From JAAYJM01 sp964498585 (lineage in GTDB: Bacteria > Bacteroidota > Ignavibacteria > Kapaibacteriales > UBA2268): a stretch of 64,000 nt of DNA. The stretch is from contig CAZCHH010000008.1 in the NCBI GenBank assembly GCA_964498585.1, positions 5,527 through 69,526 on the forward strand, in the 5' to 3' direction. The notes under the pieces were generated by a model. The model was not told the origin of the DNA, did no database searches, and saw only the letters and a program-made list of their open reading frames with translations. Within the stretch, counting starts at the first letter, position 1; each line of letters begins with the position of its first letter. Shown one piece after another: positions 8,190 through 16,770 of the stretch. Made by a program: the position numbers and the translations under genes.

Positions 8190-9734
8190 TTATGATTTTG
8201 CATCATTTTTTTTCCATGCAAGAAACACCATAAAGCAAAGAGCAACAAAAATAAAAATCATCAAAGCTCTGGCGCCCCACCTATATGGTATATTTTCTGG
8301 AGAAATGTTATCCATTAACAAAATTGGAATAGCATCCTGGACTGTCCAACTTATTAATATAACTAACAGGAAAAATGGAGTAACATATTTTATAATATAT
8401 TTGAAGATGGTTGGAATTTTAATATCAGCGCCCATATTGATTTCTTTCCAGCCCTTTTCCATTCCAAACATCCAACCAAAAATTACAACTTCAACCAAAG
8501 CAATAACAACGAGAACAAAAGTGCCAGCCCAGTAATCCATTTCATCAAGCACACCATACTGAAAAAAGAAAAAGACAAAGTGCAGGCAAATAAAAGCAAA
8601 AATTCCAATATATGCAGTTGCTTTGTTATGACTTAATTTAAACCGCTCTTTTAAAAAAGAAATCAGTGGCTGAGCCATAGCAACAGTCGAAGTAATTCCA
8701 GCAAAGAAAAGCAGAAAGAACCAAAAGAAACCAAAAATTTCTCCAAATGGAATTTTTTGAAAAATAATAGGCATAGAGACAAAGGCAAGATTGAATGAGC
8801 CACCTGCAGCAATTTCTTTAGTAACATCTAAACCAAAAAAAGCAACAGCAACAGGTATTGCAATAACAGCTCCCAGAACGACCTCCGCTAATTCATTTAA
8901 TCCAGCAGTTGCCAGACCACTTAAAACAATGTCATCTTTTGGCTTGACATAACTTGCGTAAGCATGAAGCGTTCCCATTCCCACGCTTAAAGTAAAAAAG
9001 ACCTGTCCAGCAGCAGCAAGCCATATTTTAGCATCTCCAAGCATACTGAAATTGGGATTCCACAAAAATGCAAAACCTTTTGCTACGCTCCAGTCTGGAT
9101 TGTTAACCGGGTCTGGAGTTCCAATAGTAGCAACTCTAATTACAAGAATTAATGCAAAAACAAAAAGTGCTGGTAGTGCTATTTTTGCGAGTAATTCTAT
9201 ACCTTTCGATAGCCCTCGCTTCATAATCCAAAAGTTTATAACAAATGTAATTATTAGAAAGGCATAACAAGTCCAGGGATTTGAAAAATAACCAGTTCGG
9301 GTTCCTTGAAAACTACCAAGGAAACTGCTCATACCATCGAAAGTTGTTAATCCAAAATATGTTTTAAAAAGAGAAAAGAAGCTGAATCCGAGAGTCCAGG
9401 AAACAATATAAGAGTAATATATTAAAATGATTGTAGAACCGAAAAGCCCAATTACACCGAGGTATTTTGCCAATGGATTTTTCCATAATACATCGAACAT
9501 ACCGGGCAAACTGCCGTGATTATATTTACCACCATTTCGTCCTATTGCCCATTCAATCCACATCAAAGGAATTGAAATTAATATTAATGCGGCGAAGTAT
9601 GGAATTAAAAATGCACCACCACCATTTTGTGCTGCTTGTACTGGAAAACGTAAAAAGTTTCCTAATCCAACTGCATTGCCAGCCATTGCTAAAATTAATC
9701 CGATTCGGCTACCCCATTGTTCTCTTTCTGCCAT
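8190..9734 (-). CDS. Sodium-dependent symporter, NSS/SNF (LeuT-like) family
   Basis: Protein of 514 residues. A TTG 21 bases upstream is in frame, but a GGAG stands just before the ATG at 9734, which gives the expected start MAEREQWGSRIG. The unwound helix 1 motif GNAVGLGNFLRFP and the following NGGGAFLIPYF are the hallmark of the neurotransmitter:sodium symporter fold. About 12 hydrophobic segments follow. The family co-transports amino acids or related solutes with sodium. The residues seen do not fix the substrate. It precedes nuoF by 47 bases on the same strand and may be co-transcribed with it. It has its own plausible promoter at 9770-9777. Confidence 0.9.
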   Translation of the reverse strand: MAEREQWGSRIGLILAMAGNAVGLGNFLRFPVQAAQNGGGAFLIPYFAALILISIPLMWIEWAIGRNGGKYNHGSLPGMFDVLWKNPLAKYLGVIGLFGSTIILIYYSYIVSWTLGFSFFSLFKTYFGLTTFDGMSSFLGSFQGTRTGYFSNPWTCYAFLIITFVINFWIMKRGLSKGIELLAKIALPALFVFALILVIRVATIGTPDPVNNPDWSVAKGFAFLWNPNFSMLGDAKIWLAAAGQVFFTLSVGMGTLHAYASYVKPKDDIVLSGLATAGLNELAEVVLGAVIAIPVAVAFFGLDVTKEIAAGGSFNLAFVSMPIIFQKIPFGEIFGFFWFFLLFFAGITSTVAMAQPLISFLKERFKLSHNKATAYIGIFAFICLHFVFFFFQYGVLDEMDYWAGTFVLVVIALVEVVIFGWMFGMEKGWKEINMGADIKIPTIFKYIIKYVTPFFLLVILISWTVQDAIPILLMDNISPENIPYRWGARALMIFIFVALCFMVFLAWKKNDAKS

Positions 9735-9769
9735 TTTTACTCCGATTTTTTTCAATTTTACTAAAATGA

Positions 9770-9796
9770 CAAACTTAAATAGTTTTTTTTACACAA
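9770..9796 (-). promoter_or_regulatory. Possible Bacteroidota-type promoter for the symporter gene
   Basis: Read on the minus strand, TAAGTTTG (9777-9770) fits the -7 consensus TAnnTTTG. A TTG lies further upstream (9796-9794) at 16 bases rather than the ideal 19. Transcription would begin about 30 bases before the ATG at 9734. The evidence is motif match only. Confidence 0.4.
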
Positions 9797-10028
9797 AAAA
9801 ATATTTTAACATTTTTAGTGTTTTTTTAACAAAAAGGTTGAAAGTGGTAGTTTTTGAACTCATTACTCTATAACTAATACCAAGTTGCATTCGTAGATAC
9901 AATTAAAGTTTCATTTTAAACTTAATGATAAAAGCAATTGCTTTGTTAAAATGGAGATGATATAACTAAATGTGTCGTTCTGGCATAAGCAAGAATGACA
10001 AGACAAATTTTTCACTAATCACTTATCA

Positions 10029-12017
10029 CTATTTAACAACTCCTTTTTTCAAGAAATCAACAAATTCTACTTCGTCTCTGGTAAAAGTTTTTGTTGCGAT
10101 AAACTCTTCGTTTGGTGTCAAAATAACATAAAGAGGCAATTCAATTGAGTTAAAGCGTTCCTGCTGCATCTTTTTATTTGAAACATATGGTTCTTCTCTT
10201 CTGTCAGTATATAGTTTTACTTTAACCATCTGTCCCATTAAAGATTTAATTGCCGGTTTTTCAAACATATTTAGTTCCATCCAGCGACAATTTGTGCAAG
10301 TGAAACCAGTAAAATCAACGAATAGATATTTATTACTTTCTTTTGCTTCTTTTAAAGCATCAGCATAGTTTTTGTGCCAAAAATCTTTATTACTAGAAAT
10401 ACTTGCATCATTTTCAAGCGGATTTGCATTTGTAGTTGCCACAACGGAGGTTTCGCTATTTAAACTATAATAGTCTGGTGGGGGAAGGAAAGCGTCTAAT
10501 TCTCCTAGTGGCTTTCCTGTTAATCCGGCGAAAAGGAAGAAACTTATTGAAGTGAAAAATATCGCAAATACAATTCTTGGTGTTCCTACCTTATCAACAG
10601 GAGAGTCGTGAGGAAGTCGGAAAATACCTAAAATATACATAGCAATAAGCAAACTGCAGGCAATCCAAATGCCGATAAAAAGCTCGCGTGGCATAAGTCC
10701 CCAACTCCAAACCAAATCAGCATTGCTAATGAATTTTATAGCAGCAGCAATTTCTAAAAGTCCCATTACTACTTTAATGTTGTTCATCCAGCCACCTGCT
10801 TTTGGCAATGAAGACATTGCTGATGGAAAAAGAGCAAGCAAGAAAAATGGTGCTGCAAAAACAGCCGAAAAACCGAGCATTCCTAAAATTGGATAGAACC
10901 ATTCGCCACCAGAAGCAGCAATAAGGGCAGAACCAACAAAGGGAACGGTGCAGGTAAATGAAGTAAGTGAAAAAGTAAGTCCCATTAAAAGAACTCCGAC
11001 TACTCCTCCGCCTTCGCTTTTCTTATTCAATTTATTTAACATTCCGGTGGGAAGCTGCAATTCAAAAGCACCAAAAAGATTTAATGCAAAAATTACAAAT
11101 ATAGCTGCAATAAATAGGTTTAAGAATGGATTAGTAGCAAAGTCCTGGATTCCGGTTGCACCAAACACCAATGCAAGTATAAATCCTAATGCAGTAAAAG
11201 TCGTTATAATACCGAAAGCATAAATCAATGAATCTTTTAAGCCACTGCTTTTTCCTTTTTCGGCACGTTTTGTAAAAAAGGATACTGTTATTGGCACCAT
11301 TGGGAAAACGCAAGGTGTTAGCAATGCAAGTGCCCCAGCAGACATAGCAAACCAAAGAAATGACCAAACGCCTTCTTTCTTTTTGCTTTCAATTTCGGAT
11401 TGTGAATCAGTTTGCATTGAAGCTTTGTTTGTCGTGTCGGGTGTTGGAACAATTTCTACTGATGCTGTATCTTGGGCAGCAGCAGAATCAACTGGATTTG
11501 AAGTAATTTCTTCTGTTTGAGCAGTAGTTTCATCAAATTTAATTGGGATTTCAAAAGCATTAGGTGGTAAGCACTTTTCCTGGTCGCATTGCTGAATATC
11601 GAAAATTACTAATAATTTATCTTTAGTTAAATCTATATCTTTTTTAGCAATAGCCGGTATTGAAAATTCAAAGATGCCCTTGAAATATTCAATGTTGATT
11701 TTAAATGCTTCATCATATTTTGTATGTGGCTTTGAAGAAGTAATTTTCCCTGAAACTGCGATTTTTCCTTCGGGTTGTAAGCTAATTAAAGTTGTAGTTG
11801 GACCAATTCCATCTGGACCGACCTGCTCTTTCATGCCATAAGTGTACCAGTTTTTTTCAAATTTTACCTTTAAGGTAACATTAAACTTTTCACCTTTTTT
11901 TGCACTTTTCACTGAGGAAAAGGCATCCGCCTTAAAATGTTTGTTTTCTTCAGCAAAAAGAAAGTTTACTGAAAGAATTGCAATGATGAATGTTATAAAT
12001 ATGGTTTTGAATGTCAT
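10029..12017 (-). CDS. dsbD: Thiol:disulfide interchange protein DsbD
   Basis: Protein of 662 residues. An in-frame TTG lies 27 bases upstream, but AGGA precedes the ATG at 12017 and this start opens a signal peptide (MTFKTIFITFIIAILSVNFLFA). Three DsbD parts are present: a periplasmic alpha domain with CDQEKCLPP (about residue 145), a central transmembrane electron carrier with its two cysteines in LLTPCVFPM and SFTCTVPF, and a C-terminal thioredoxin-like domain with FTCTNCRW. DsbD moves electrons from cytoplasmic thioredoxin to periplasmic disulfide isomerases and cytochrome c maturation. All six expected redox cysteines are visible, so it should be active. A proline/threonine/aspartate-rich linker separates the alpha and membrane domains. 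Confidence 0.92.
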   Translation of the reverse strand: MTFKTIFITFIIAILSVNFLFAEENKHFKADAFSSVKSAKKGEKFNVTLKVKFEKNWYTYGMKEQVGPDGIGPTTTLISLQPEGKIAVSGKITSSKPHTKYDEAFKINIEYFKGIFEFSIPAIAKKDIDLTKDKLLVIFDIQQCDQEKCLPPNAFEIPIKFDETTAQTEEITSNPVDSAAAQDTASVEIVPTPDTTNKASMQTDSQSEIESKKKEGVWSFLWFAMSAGALALLTPCVFPMVPITVSFFTKRAEKGKSSGLKDSLIYAFGIITTFTALGFILALVFGATGIQDFATNPFLNLFIAAIFVIFALNLFGAFELQLPTGMLNKLNKKSEGGGVVGVLLMGLTFSLTSFTCTVPFVGSALIAASGGEWFYPILGMLGFSAVFAAPFFLLALFPSAMSSLPKAGGWMNNIKVVMGLLEIAAAIKFISNADLVWSWGLMPRELFIGIWIACSLLIAMYILGIFRLPHDSPVDKVGTPRIVFAIFFTSISFFLFAGLTGKPLGELDAFLPPPDYYSLNSETSVVATTNANPLENDASISSNKDFWHKNYADALKEAKESNKYLFVDFTGFTCTNCRWMELNMFEKPAIKSLMGQMVKVKLYTDRREEPYVSNKKMQQERFNSIELPLYVILTPNEEFIATKTFTRDEVEFVDFLKKGVVK

Positions 12018-12134
12018 AAATATATTCCTAAAATAAAAACTCAATATTTAAAAAATTATGCTTATATACAAAAAACGTAATTACTTTATACAAAATTATA
12101 TAATTTAAATGAAAGTAAGTAGTAAAAAGTTTGT

Positions 12135-14672
12135 TTAATTATTACTCGCTTCAACTATTTTTTTCTTTTGAACTTCAGCAAATTGCTCTAAAAAGGGTAA
12201 GTTGTAACTTTTAGAAATAAATATAGATTTGTCTAGAGTTTCTAATGCCAGAGTAAACTTTTTATCAATTAAAAGAAATTTTGATAAGGTAATATAATAT
12301 AAAGAATTGCTAATAGCACGGAAATTATTGATTTTATCTAAATGAATTGAATTGAATATATTAATTCCATTTTGATATTGTCCAAGTTCAAGATAAGCAT
12401 TAGCCACGAAAATTTTACTTCTTTCGTAATCACTTCCCCATACCTGTTCTAATAGTTTATCGTAATGCGGAAATATTTTTCCCCAGAAATAAATAGTTAA
12501 ATCATATCTTTGTGCAAGACTTGTAGCAGGCATTAATTCTATATAAAATTGCTGATAGTAATTTTTATAAGCATTTGAATATATAAACTTTCTTTCAAAT
12601 TCCAAACTTTTATCCCAGAAAGACAAAGGAACGTTATGCTCAAAAGCCAGAAGAAAGTAGACTTTTGCAGCAATTGTTTTACCAAGTAGCTTTGGATGGA
12701 CCTGATTTAAATCAATATTTAGTTTATTTAGAGTATCATAATGAAATTTTGCGTTAGAATAATTCAGAGTTAACACATTCTTTGTAAGCAGGATAGAATG
12801 CGCAAACATCATACCTTTATCTGTGCTTTTATAAAGTAAATAATTGAGTAAAGAGTCGCCATAGAAGATATTAATAAAATCCAAATCATCACAATATTCG
12901 AAAAAGAATTTCTGCCATTCAGCATATTTTGCCATCTTAGGTAATAGACACTGACGGGCTTTGGGATTAATGCACAGTTCATTTTTTATTGTTAAAAGAA
13001 TTTTTTCTAAGCCACTGCCTTCAATAAATTTATTTCCTACCTCAATTGTTTTTATTTTTATAAGAATACTACGCAAGTTAAGAATAAGTTCGTAATCTTT
13101 CCTGAAAAAGCAAATTTTTATAAGCCAGCAAATAATATCGTATTTAAGTTTTTCGTTTTCGTTATAAGTACTTAGCACATATAAAAAAGTTCTTATTTTT
13201 ATATTTTTGTACTGATTTGCAATATGGTTTACTACAAAGAAAAGAAAAATTTGATAGTTCCTCATTTCAATATAGTTCGATAAAGCACCTAATTTATTAA
13301 AAATCAATTTTTCTTTAAAAACGCCTTGATTCAGTAACTCACGTAATGCATTGATACTATTTTTATGTTGAAAAAAACTAACAAGTTTGTTTTTTGAAAT
13401 GTTATATGAGTCTAATCCATAATTAGTTGATTTTAAAAATATATCAATAACAAATTGCTTTTCTTCATTTAATTCAGTATTTGTAATCCTATCATCAATA
13501 AAGCTTGAAATAATCCCTACTTCACTCAAAGATGATTCTTTATTATTTAAATAATTATTAATGTATAGCTCTAAAAAAAAAGGGTATCTTAATAATTGAC
13601 AAATATTTGTTGATAGGATTGGCCTTACTAAAGTATAATCATTAATAAAATACTTATTTAAAGCTAATTTAATAATACTTTCAATCTCATCTTTATTAAG
13701 AAGCTCAAAATTTATTAAAGAATCGTTTGTAGTTTTGAAAGGTAAATTGTAAAAGAATCTTTCTAATGCCTGGAATTTACTAATAGTTGAAATTATGTTG
13801 TTCCAAGTTGCCGTTCTTGAAAGAAAAATAATTTTAATCCACTTAATATGTTCAATTGTAGATATATACTTTATAAATGCATTGATAAATAAATCGAATA
13901 GTTTAGAATTGTTTGCAATAGTTTCGATTGAATCAAAAATTATTACACAATTGCCTTCTCTTTTTTCAACATTTAATTCAAAGAAATTAAGGAACTCTAT
14001 ATAATCATAATTTTTAAAAGTATTAGAAAACCAACTTTGAAAATCAAAACTTTTATTAACTAGTTGAGTAAATGAATGAGGACCAAAATAGATAAGAACA
14101 TCATTTGTTGGATTATAATTAAACCATCTTTTTTCTATAAATTTAGCAACAGCAATGCTTTTTCCACAATCCGGTGGCGAGACTATAGCGGTAACCATTT
14201 TATCTGATTCAAAAAAATTGGATATAAAATCTGATGTATTCTGTCGTTCTATAACAATATCGTAAGGTAATTTTAATTTGTTTTTAACTATTTTATAATT
14301 AAGATATGAAAACTCATCTGAAATAGCTTTAAATTCTTGCCAATTATATCGTTGAAGAGATTTATTTTTTTTTGATTTTCCTGTTTTTCGATTTTCTTTT
14401 TTTTGAAAAATAAAATGTTCAAAACTATCATAACCAGCATATAGAGATAAAGTGTCAAGAGTATAAATTGATGGTTTATTTGCACTCCTATCTAAACCGA
14501 AGAAGCGTCTTATTGTAGTATTTCCGACAGACCTGCCCGTATTTTCAAATATATCATCAACTAATAACTTGCAATGAGTATTAGTTTTAAGAATATTATC
14601 GAATTTTTTTATTACATCTGACCTTAATAATTCTATAGTATCATCATCAAAAATTTTATATTCTTTTTTCAT
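12135..14672 (-). CDS. HTH / P-loop (STAND-like) NTPase / helical-repeat protein of unknown function
   Basis: Protein of 845 residues; I do not recognise a named family. Residues about 30-85 contain GNTTIRRFFGLDR...TLDTLSLYAGYDSFEHF. This resembles a DNA-binding domain common in Bacteroidota, where a 'TLKR.G' helix is followed by 'TL..LA.Y.G...W..F'. At about 164-172 is a P-loop lacking the first glycine (SPPDCGKS). At about 240 is a Walker B-like CVIIFDS, and beyond it FLSRTATW, which resembles the arginine-bearing sensor of STAND/NACHT ATPases. The second half is helical with TPR-like pairs (AYLELGQYQNGINIF). No signal peptide or membrane segment. Base composition is more AT-rich than its neighbours. 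A ligand-sensing regulator or a defence-type STAND protein are both possible. Confidence 0.6.
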   Translation of the reverse strand: MKKEYKIFDDDTIELLRSDVIKKFDNILKTNTHCKLLVDDIFENTGRSVGNTTIRRFFGLDRSANKPSIYTLDTLSLYAGYDSFEHFIFQKKENRKTGKSKKNKSLQRYNWQEFKAISDEFSYLNYKIVKNKLKLPYDIVIERQNTSDFISNFFESDKMVTAIVSPPDCGKSIAVAKFIEKRWFNYNPTNDVLIYFGPHSFTQLVNKSFDFQSWFSNTFKNYDYIEFLNFFELNVEKREGNCVIIFDSIETIANNSKLFDLFINAFIKYISTIEHIKWIKIIFLSRTATWNNIISTISKFQALERFFYNLPFKTTNDSLINFELLNKDEIESIIKLALNKYFINDYTLVRPILSTNICQLLRYPFFLELYINNYLNNKESSLSEVGIISSFIDDRITNTELNEEKQFVIDIFLKSTNYGLDSYNISKNKLVSFFQHKNSINALRELLNQGVFKEKLIFNKLGALSNYIEMRNYQIFLFFVVNHIANQYKNIKIRTFLYVLSTYNENEKLKYDIICWLIKICFFRKDYELILNLRSILIKIKTIEVGNKFIEGSGLEKILLTIKNELCINPKARQCLLPKMAKYAEWQKFFFEYCDDLDFINIFYGDSLLNYLLYKSTDKGMMFAHSILLTKNVLTLNYSNAKFHYDTLNKLNIDLNQVHPKLLGKTIAAKVYFLLAFEHNVPLSFWDKSLEFERKFIYSNAYKNYYQQFYIELMPATSLAQRYDLTIYFWGKIFPHYDKLLEQVWGSDYERSKIFVANAYLELGQYQNGINIFNSIHLDKINNFRAISNSLYYITLSKFLLIDKKFTLALETLDKSIFISKSYNLPFLEQFAEVQKKKIVEASNN

Positions 14673-14866
14673 TTCAATTAGTAAGTTTTAATTTATAATT
14701 TTGCTCTTTTTGAGGTATAGTTTTTTTAAAATTGGGAAAAAATGGAAATTCTTTTTTTAATACTATTCAATTATATTGGAATTAGAAAAAAGTTATATTC
14801 CTATTATTTATTCAAAATAATGTAATATAACAAATATTTAATATATAAAAAAATTTAAGGTGCATT
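14673..14866. other. Divergent AT-rich spacer between the NTPase and HTH genes
   Basis: A 194-base spacer from which both genes are transcribed outward. It is very AT-rich. I found no clear TAnnTTTG box for the minus-strand gene. AAGGTG at about 14857-14862 is a plausible ribosome-binding site for the plus-strand gene. A shared operator would be expected here if the two HTH proteins cross-regulate. Confidence 0.4.
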
Positions 14867-15202
14867 ATGAAATACGGTATAACATTGACTCGATTGGAAG
14901 AGAGGAAATTGTCATATCTTATAAAAAACTCTCCTAAATTCAGAATACGTCAAAGGGCTCATGCTATCTTGCTATATTCTAAGAATTACGATGTTGATAA
15001 TTTAGCTGGAATATTTGATGTACATCGTGATACTATTAACCGCTGGCTCGTTATGTGGGACCAAAAAGGTGTTTTAGGACTTTATGACATTCCAAGAAGC
15101 GGAAGACCTCATATTAACAGAAAACAAGATGATATTTGCTGCGACGATAAGTATGAATTGGATATGGAAGAATTAAGCTACTCTTTAGCAAAGGTTGATT
15201 AG
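14867..15202 (+). CDS. Orphan IS630-type helix-turn-helix protein (no transposase catalytic domain)
   Basis: Protein of 111 residues. Residues about 8-75 match the N-terminal DNA-binding region of IS630-family transposases: a first helical segment FRIRQRAHAILLYSKNYDV, then LAGIFDVHRDTINRWLVMW as helix-turn-helix, then GLYDIPRSGRP, the linker that normally leads into the DDE domain. Here that linker is followed by an acidic tail and a stop. No DDE-coding sequence appears in any frame of the next 150 bases, which instead hold a good terminator. It is therefore either a transposase remnant or, more likely given its tidy ribosome-binding site and terminator, a domesticated regulator. It is divergent from the HTH-NTPase gene. 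Confidence 0.7.
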   Translation: MKYGITLTRLEERKLSYLIKNSPKFRIRQRAHAILLYSKNYDVDNLAGIFDVHRDTINRWLVMWDQKGVLGLYDIPRSGRPHINRKQDDICCDDKYELDMEELSYSLAKVD

Positions 15203-15273
15203 CTAGACAAATGATTTATTTTATATATGTAGATTAAGTAGAGTTTTTATTGAGTTTCTTTCCTAAAAAATTT

Positions 15274-15309
15274 AAACCTTCTGAAATGTAATAATCAGAA
15301 GGTTTTTTT
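15274..15309 (+). terminator. Rho-independent terminator after the orphan HTH gene
   Basis: Eleven-base arms AAACCTTCTGA (15274-15284) and TCAGAAGGTTT (15295-15305) with a 10-base loop, followed by a run of T. It lies about 70 bases after the stop codon at 15202. Confidence 0.85.
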
Positions 15310-15768
15310 ATGCTGTTTTTAGAAAAGTAATAAAATTGTATATCTTATACCAAACCTACAACAAGTAGTGCAAAATAAAATTGTCATTCCGAAATCCCTA
15401 GTAAAGCAAGTGATTTATTTAAATTGAGATGACATAATTTTTATTCTGTCATTCTAATCACAGCGAAGAATCCAGAAAAAACCTTAATCCCTAATCCTCT
15501 GGATTCTTCACAACGCTTCAGAATGACAGTTAAATTACAAACAACACTTACAAAAATGTTTCGTTTCAAATATGAAATGATATCATTGAGCTAATAAATA
15601 AAAAAAGTGCATCAACTCAACTTTGTTTAAATCTGAATATGAAATTACGTAAAGTGAGATAATAAAAAGTGTTGTGTAATAATTTACACACTGTTAGTTT
15701 AAAATCACAAATATTTTTTTTAAAATTTTAAAATTGGAATAATATCAAATTAATTTGGAAATTTAATA
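15310..15768. other. Intergenic stretch with truncated MITE end and a long imperfect hairpin
   Basis: ATACCAAACC at 15347-15356 matches the terminal repeat of the MITE at 47730-47880 but has no partner here, so it is a broken copy. At 15446-15529 a 30-base arm (CTGTCATTCT..., ending GAAGAATCCAG) pairs with an inverted 31-base arm across a short spacer, as another TGTCATTC-family element. The remainder (15540-15768) is AT-rich with no gene that I can support. Confidence 0.6.
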
Positions 15769-15798
15769 TTGAAAATTCAATTTTATGACATAAATTTG
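15769..15798 (+). promoter_or_regulatory. Bacteroidota-type promoter of the tRNA gene
   Basis: TTG at 15769-15771 and TAAATTTG at 15791-15798 are separated by exactly 19 bases. This is the -33 TTG / -7 TAnnTTTG arrangement of the Bacteroidota housekeeping sigma factor. The tRNA begins 24 bases downstream. Confidence 0.7.
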
Positions 15799-15821
15799 TA
15801 TTATGAAAAAGAATGGGTTAA

Positions 15822-15897
15822 GCGCCCGTAGCTCAAATTGGACAAGAGCGTTGGATTCCGGTTCCAAAAGTTGGGGGTTCGAGTCCCTTCGGGCGTA
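15822..15897 (+). tRNA. tRNA-Arg (anticodon CCG)
   Basis: All four arms fold. The acceptor GCGCCCG pairs with CGGGCGT (closing G-U), with discriminator A at 15897. The anticodon stem TTGGA/TCCAA encloses the loop TTCCGGT, giving anticodon CCG, which reads the arginine codon CGG. The T arm has the GGTTCGAGTCC core. The 3' CCA is not encoded (ACAT follows). The TPR gene starts 36 bases later and may share its transcript. Confidence 0.93.
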
Positions 15898-15932
15898 CAT
15901 TAAGTATTTATAAATAAATAAGTTAAAATAAT

Positions 15933-16679
15933 ATGAAAAAAAAGAATTTTACTCAAGAGACCGAAGAAAATATTGGAGAAAAATTTCCTTTAAAGAAACA
16001 GGACAATTTAAATACAATTGAAAAGATTCAAAATTATATACAAAATAATAGCAAAAAAATAATAACTTATTCGATAATAGTAATAGCAGTAACTGCTTTA
16101 TTTTTCTTTATAAAGAATAAGTTTGAATCAGATGCAGTGGAGAAAAAAGAAGAAGCATCGGTATCTTTAGCTAGAATTTTACCATATTATAACGAAGCAA
16201 ATTATGATGTTGCTTTAAAAGGCGAGCCAACAGTTACAATACGCGGTGAAAAAGTCATTGGACTTACTGAAATAGTTGAAAATTATGAAGGTTTGGAAGA
16301 AGGCAAAGTGGCTGCTTTGTATGCCGGAAATTGCTTATTAAATTTAAATAAATTCGAAGAATCCAAAAAATATTTTGAAATAGCTTTAAAATCTGAAGCA
16401 AATACCGTTTTAGAAGGTGCAAACGCCGGAATGGGGGTTGCTTTAGAGTCATTAAAAGATTATGCTAATGCTTCTAAATACTACGAAGAAGCATCAAAAT
16501 TAGGTGTAACAGTTGGTTCTAAAAACAGATACGCATTTTTTTCAGGTATTTGCTATGAAAAAGCTGGAAATAAAGACAAAGCAATAGAAATATATAAAGA
16601 AATAATTTTAGAAGCTGGCTCAGAATACGTAGGGCTATCCAAAGCACGTCTTATTAGACTTGGCACAGTTATTGAATAG
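15933..16679 (+). CDS. Membrane-anchored TPR protein (YfgM-like)
   Basis: Protein of 248 residues. A charged cytoplasmic N-terminus of about 45 residues precedes one membrane segment (about 46-64, ITYSIIVIAVTALFFFI). After it come tetratricopeptide-type repeats, for example ALYAGNCLLNLNKFEESKKYFEIAL, ANAGMGVALESLKDYANASKYYEEA and YAFFSGICYEKAGNKDKAIEIYKEI. The layout of short cytoplasmic tail, single helix and periplasmic TPRs is that of YfgM, an ancillary factor of the Sec translocon, and similar proteins are common in this phylum. Its position just ahead of a row of exported giants fits a secretion-related role, but that is inference. Confidence 0.7.
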   Translation: MKKKNFTQETEENIGEKFPLKKQDNLNTIEKIQNYIQNNSKKIITYSIIVIAVTALFFFIKNKFESDAVEKKEEASVSLARILPYYNEANYDVALKGEPTVTIRGEKVIGLTEIVENYEGLEEGKVAALYAGNCLLNLNKFEESKKYFEIALKSEANTVLEGANAGMGVALESLKDYANASKYYEEASKLGVTVGSKNRYAFFSGICYEKAGNKDKAIEIYKEIILEAGSEYVGLSKARLIRLGTVIE

Positions 16680-16770
16680 AACATTTTGTTTGATAACATA
16701 AATATATATAGAAAATAAATGTATGTTTTTCATAAATTAATAATATAAATCATTTTTAATCGGAGGTATT

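Noticed and set aside
14867..15202. Intact IS630 transposase or frameshifted two-ORF transposase
   Set aside because: No DDE-coding sequence is found downstream in any frame; a terminator follows within 70 bases.
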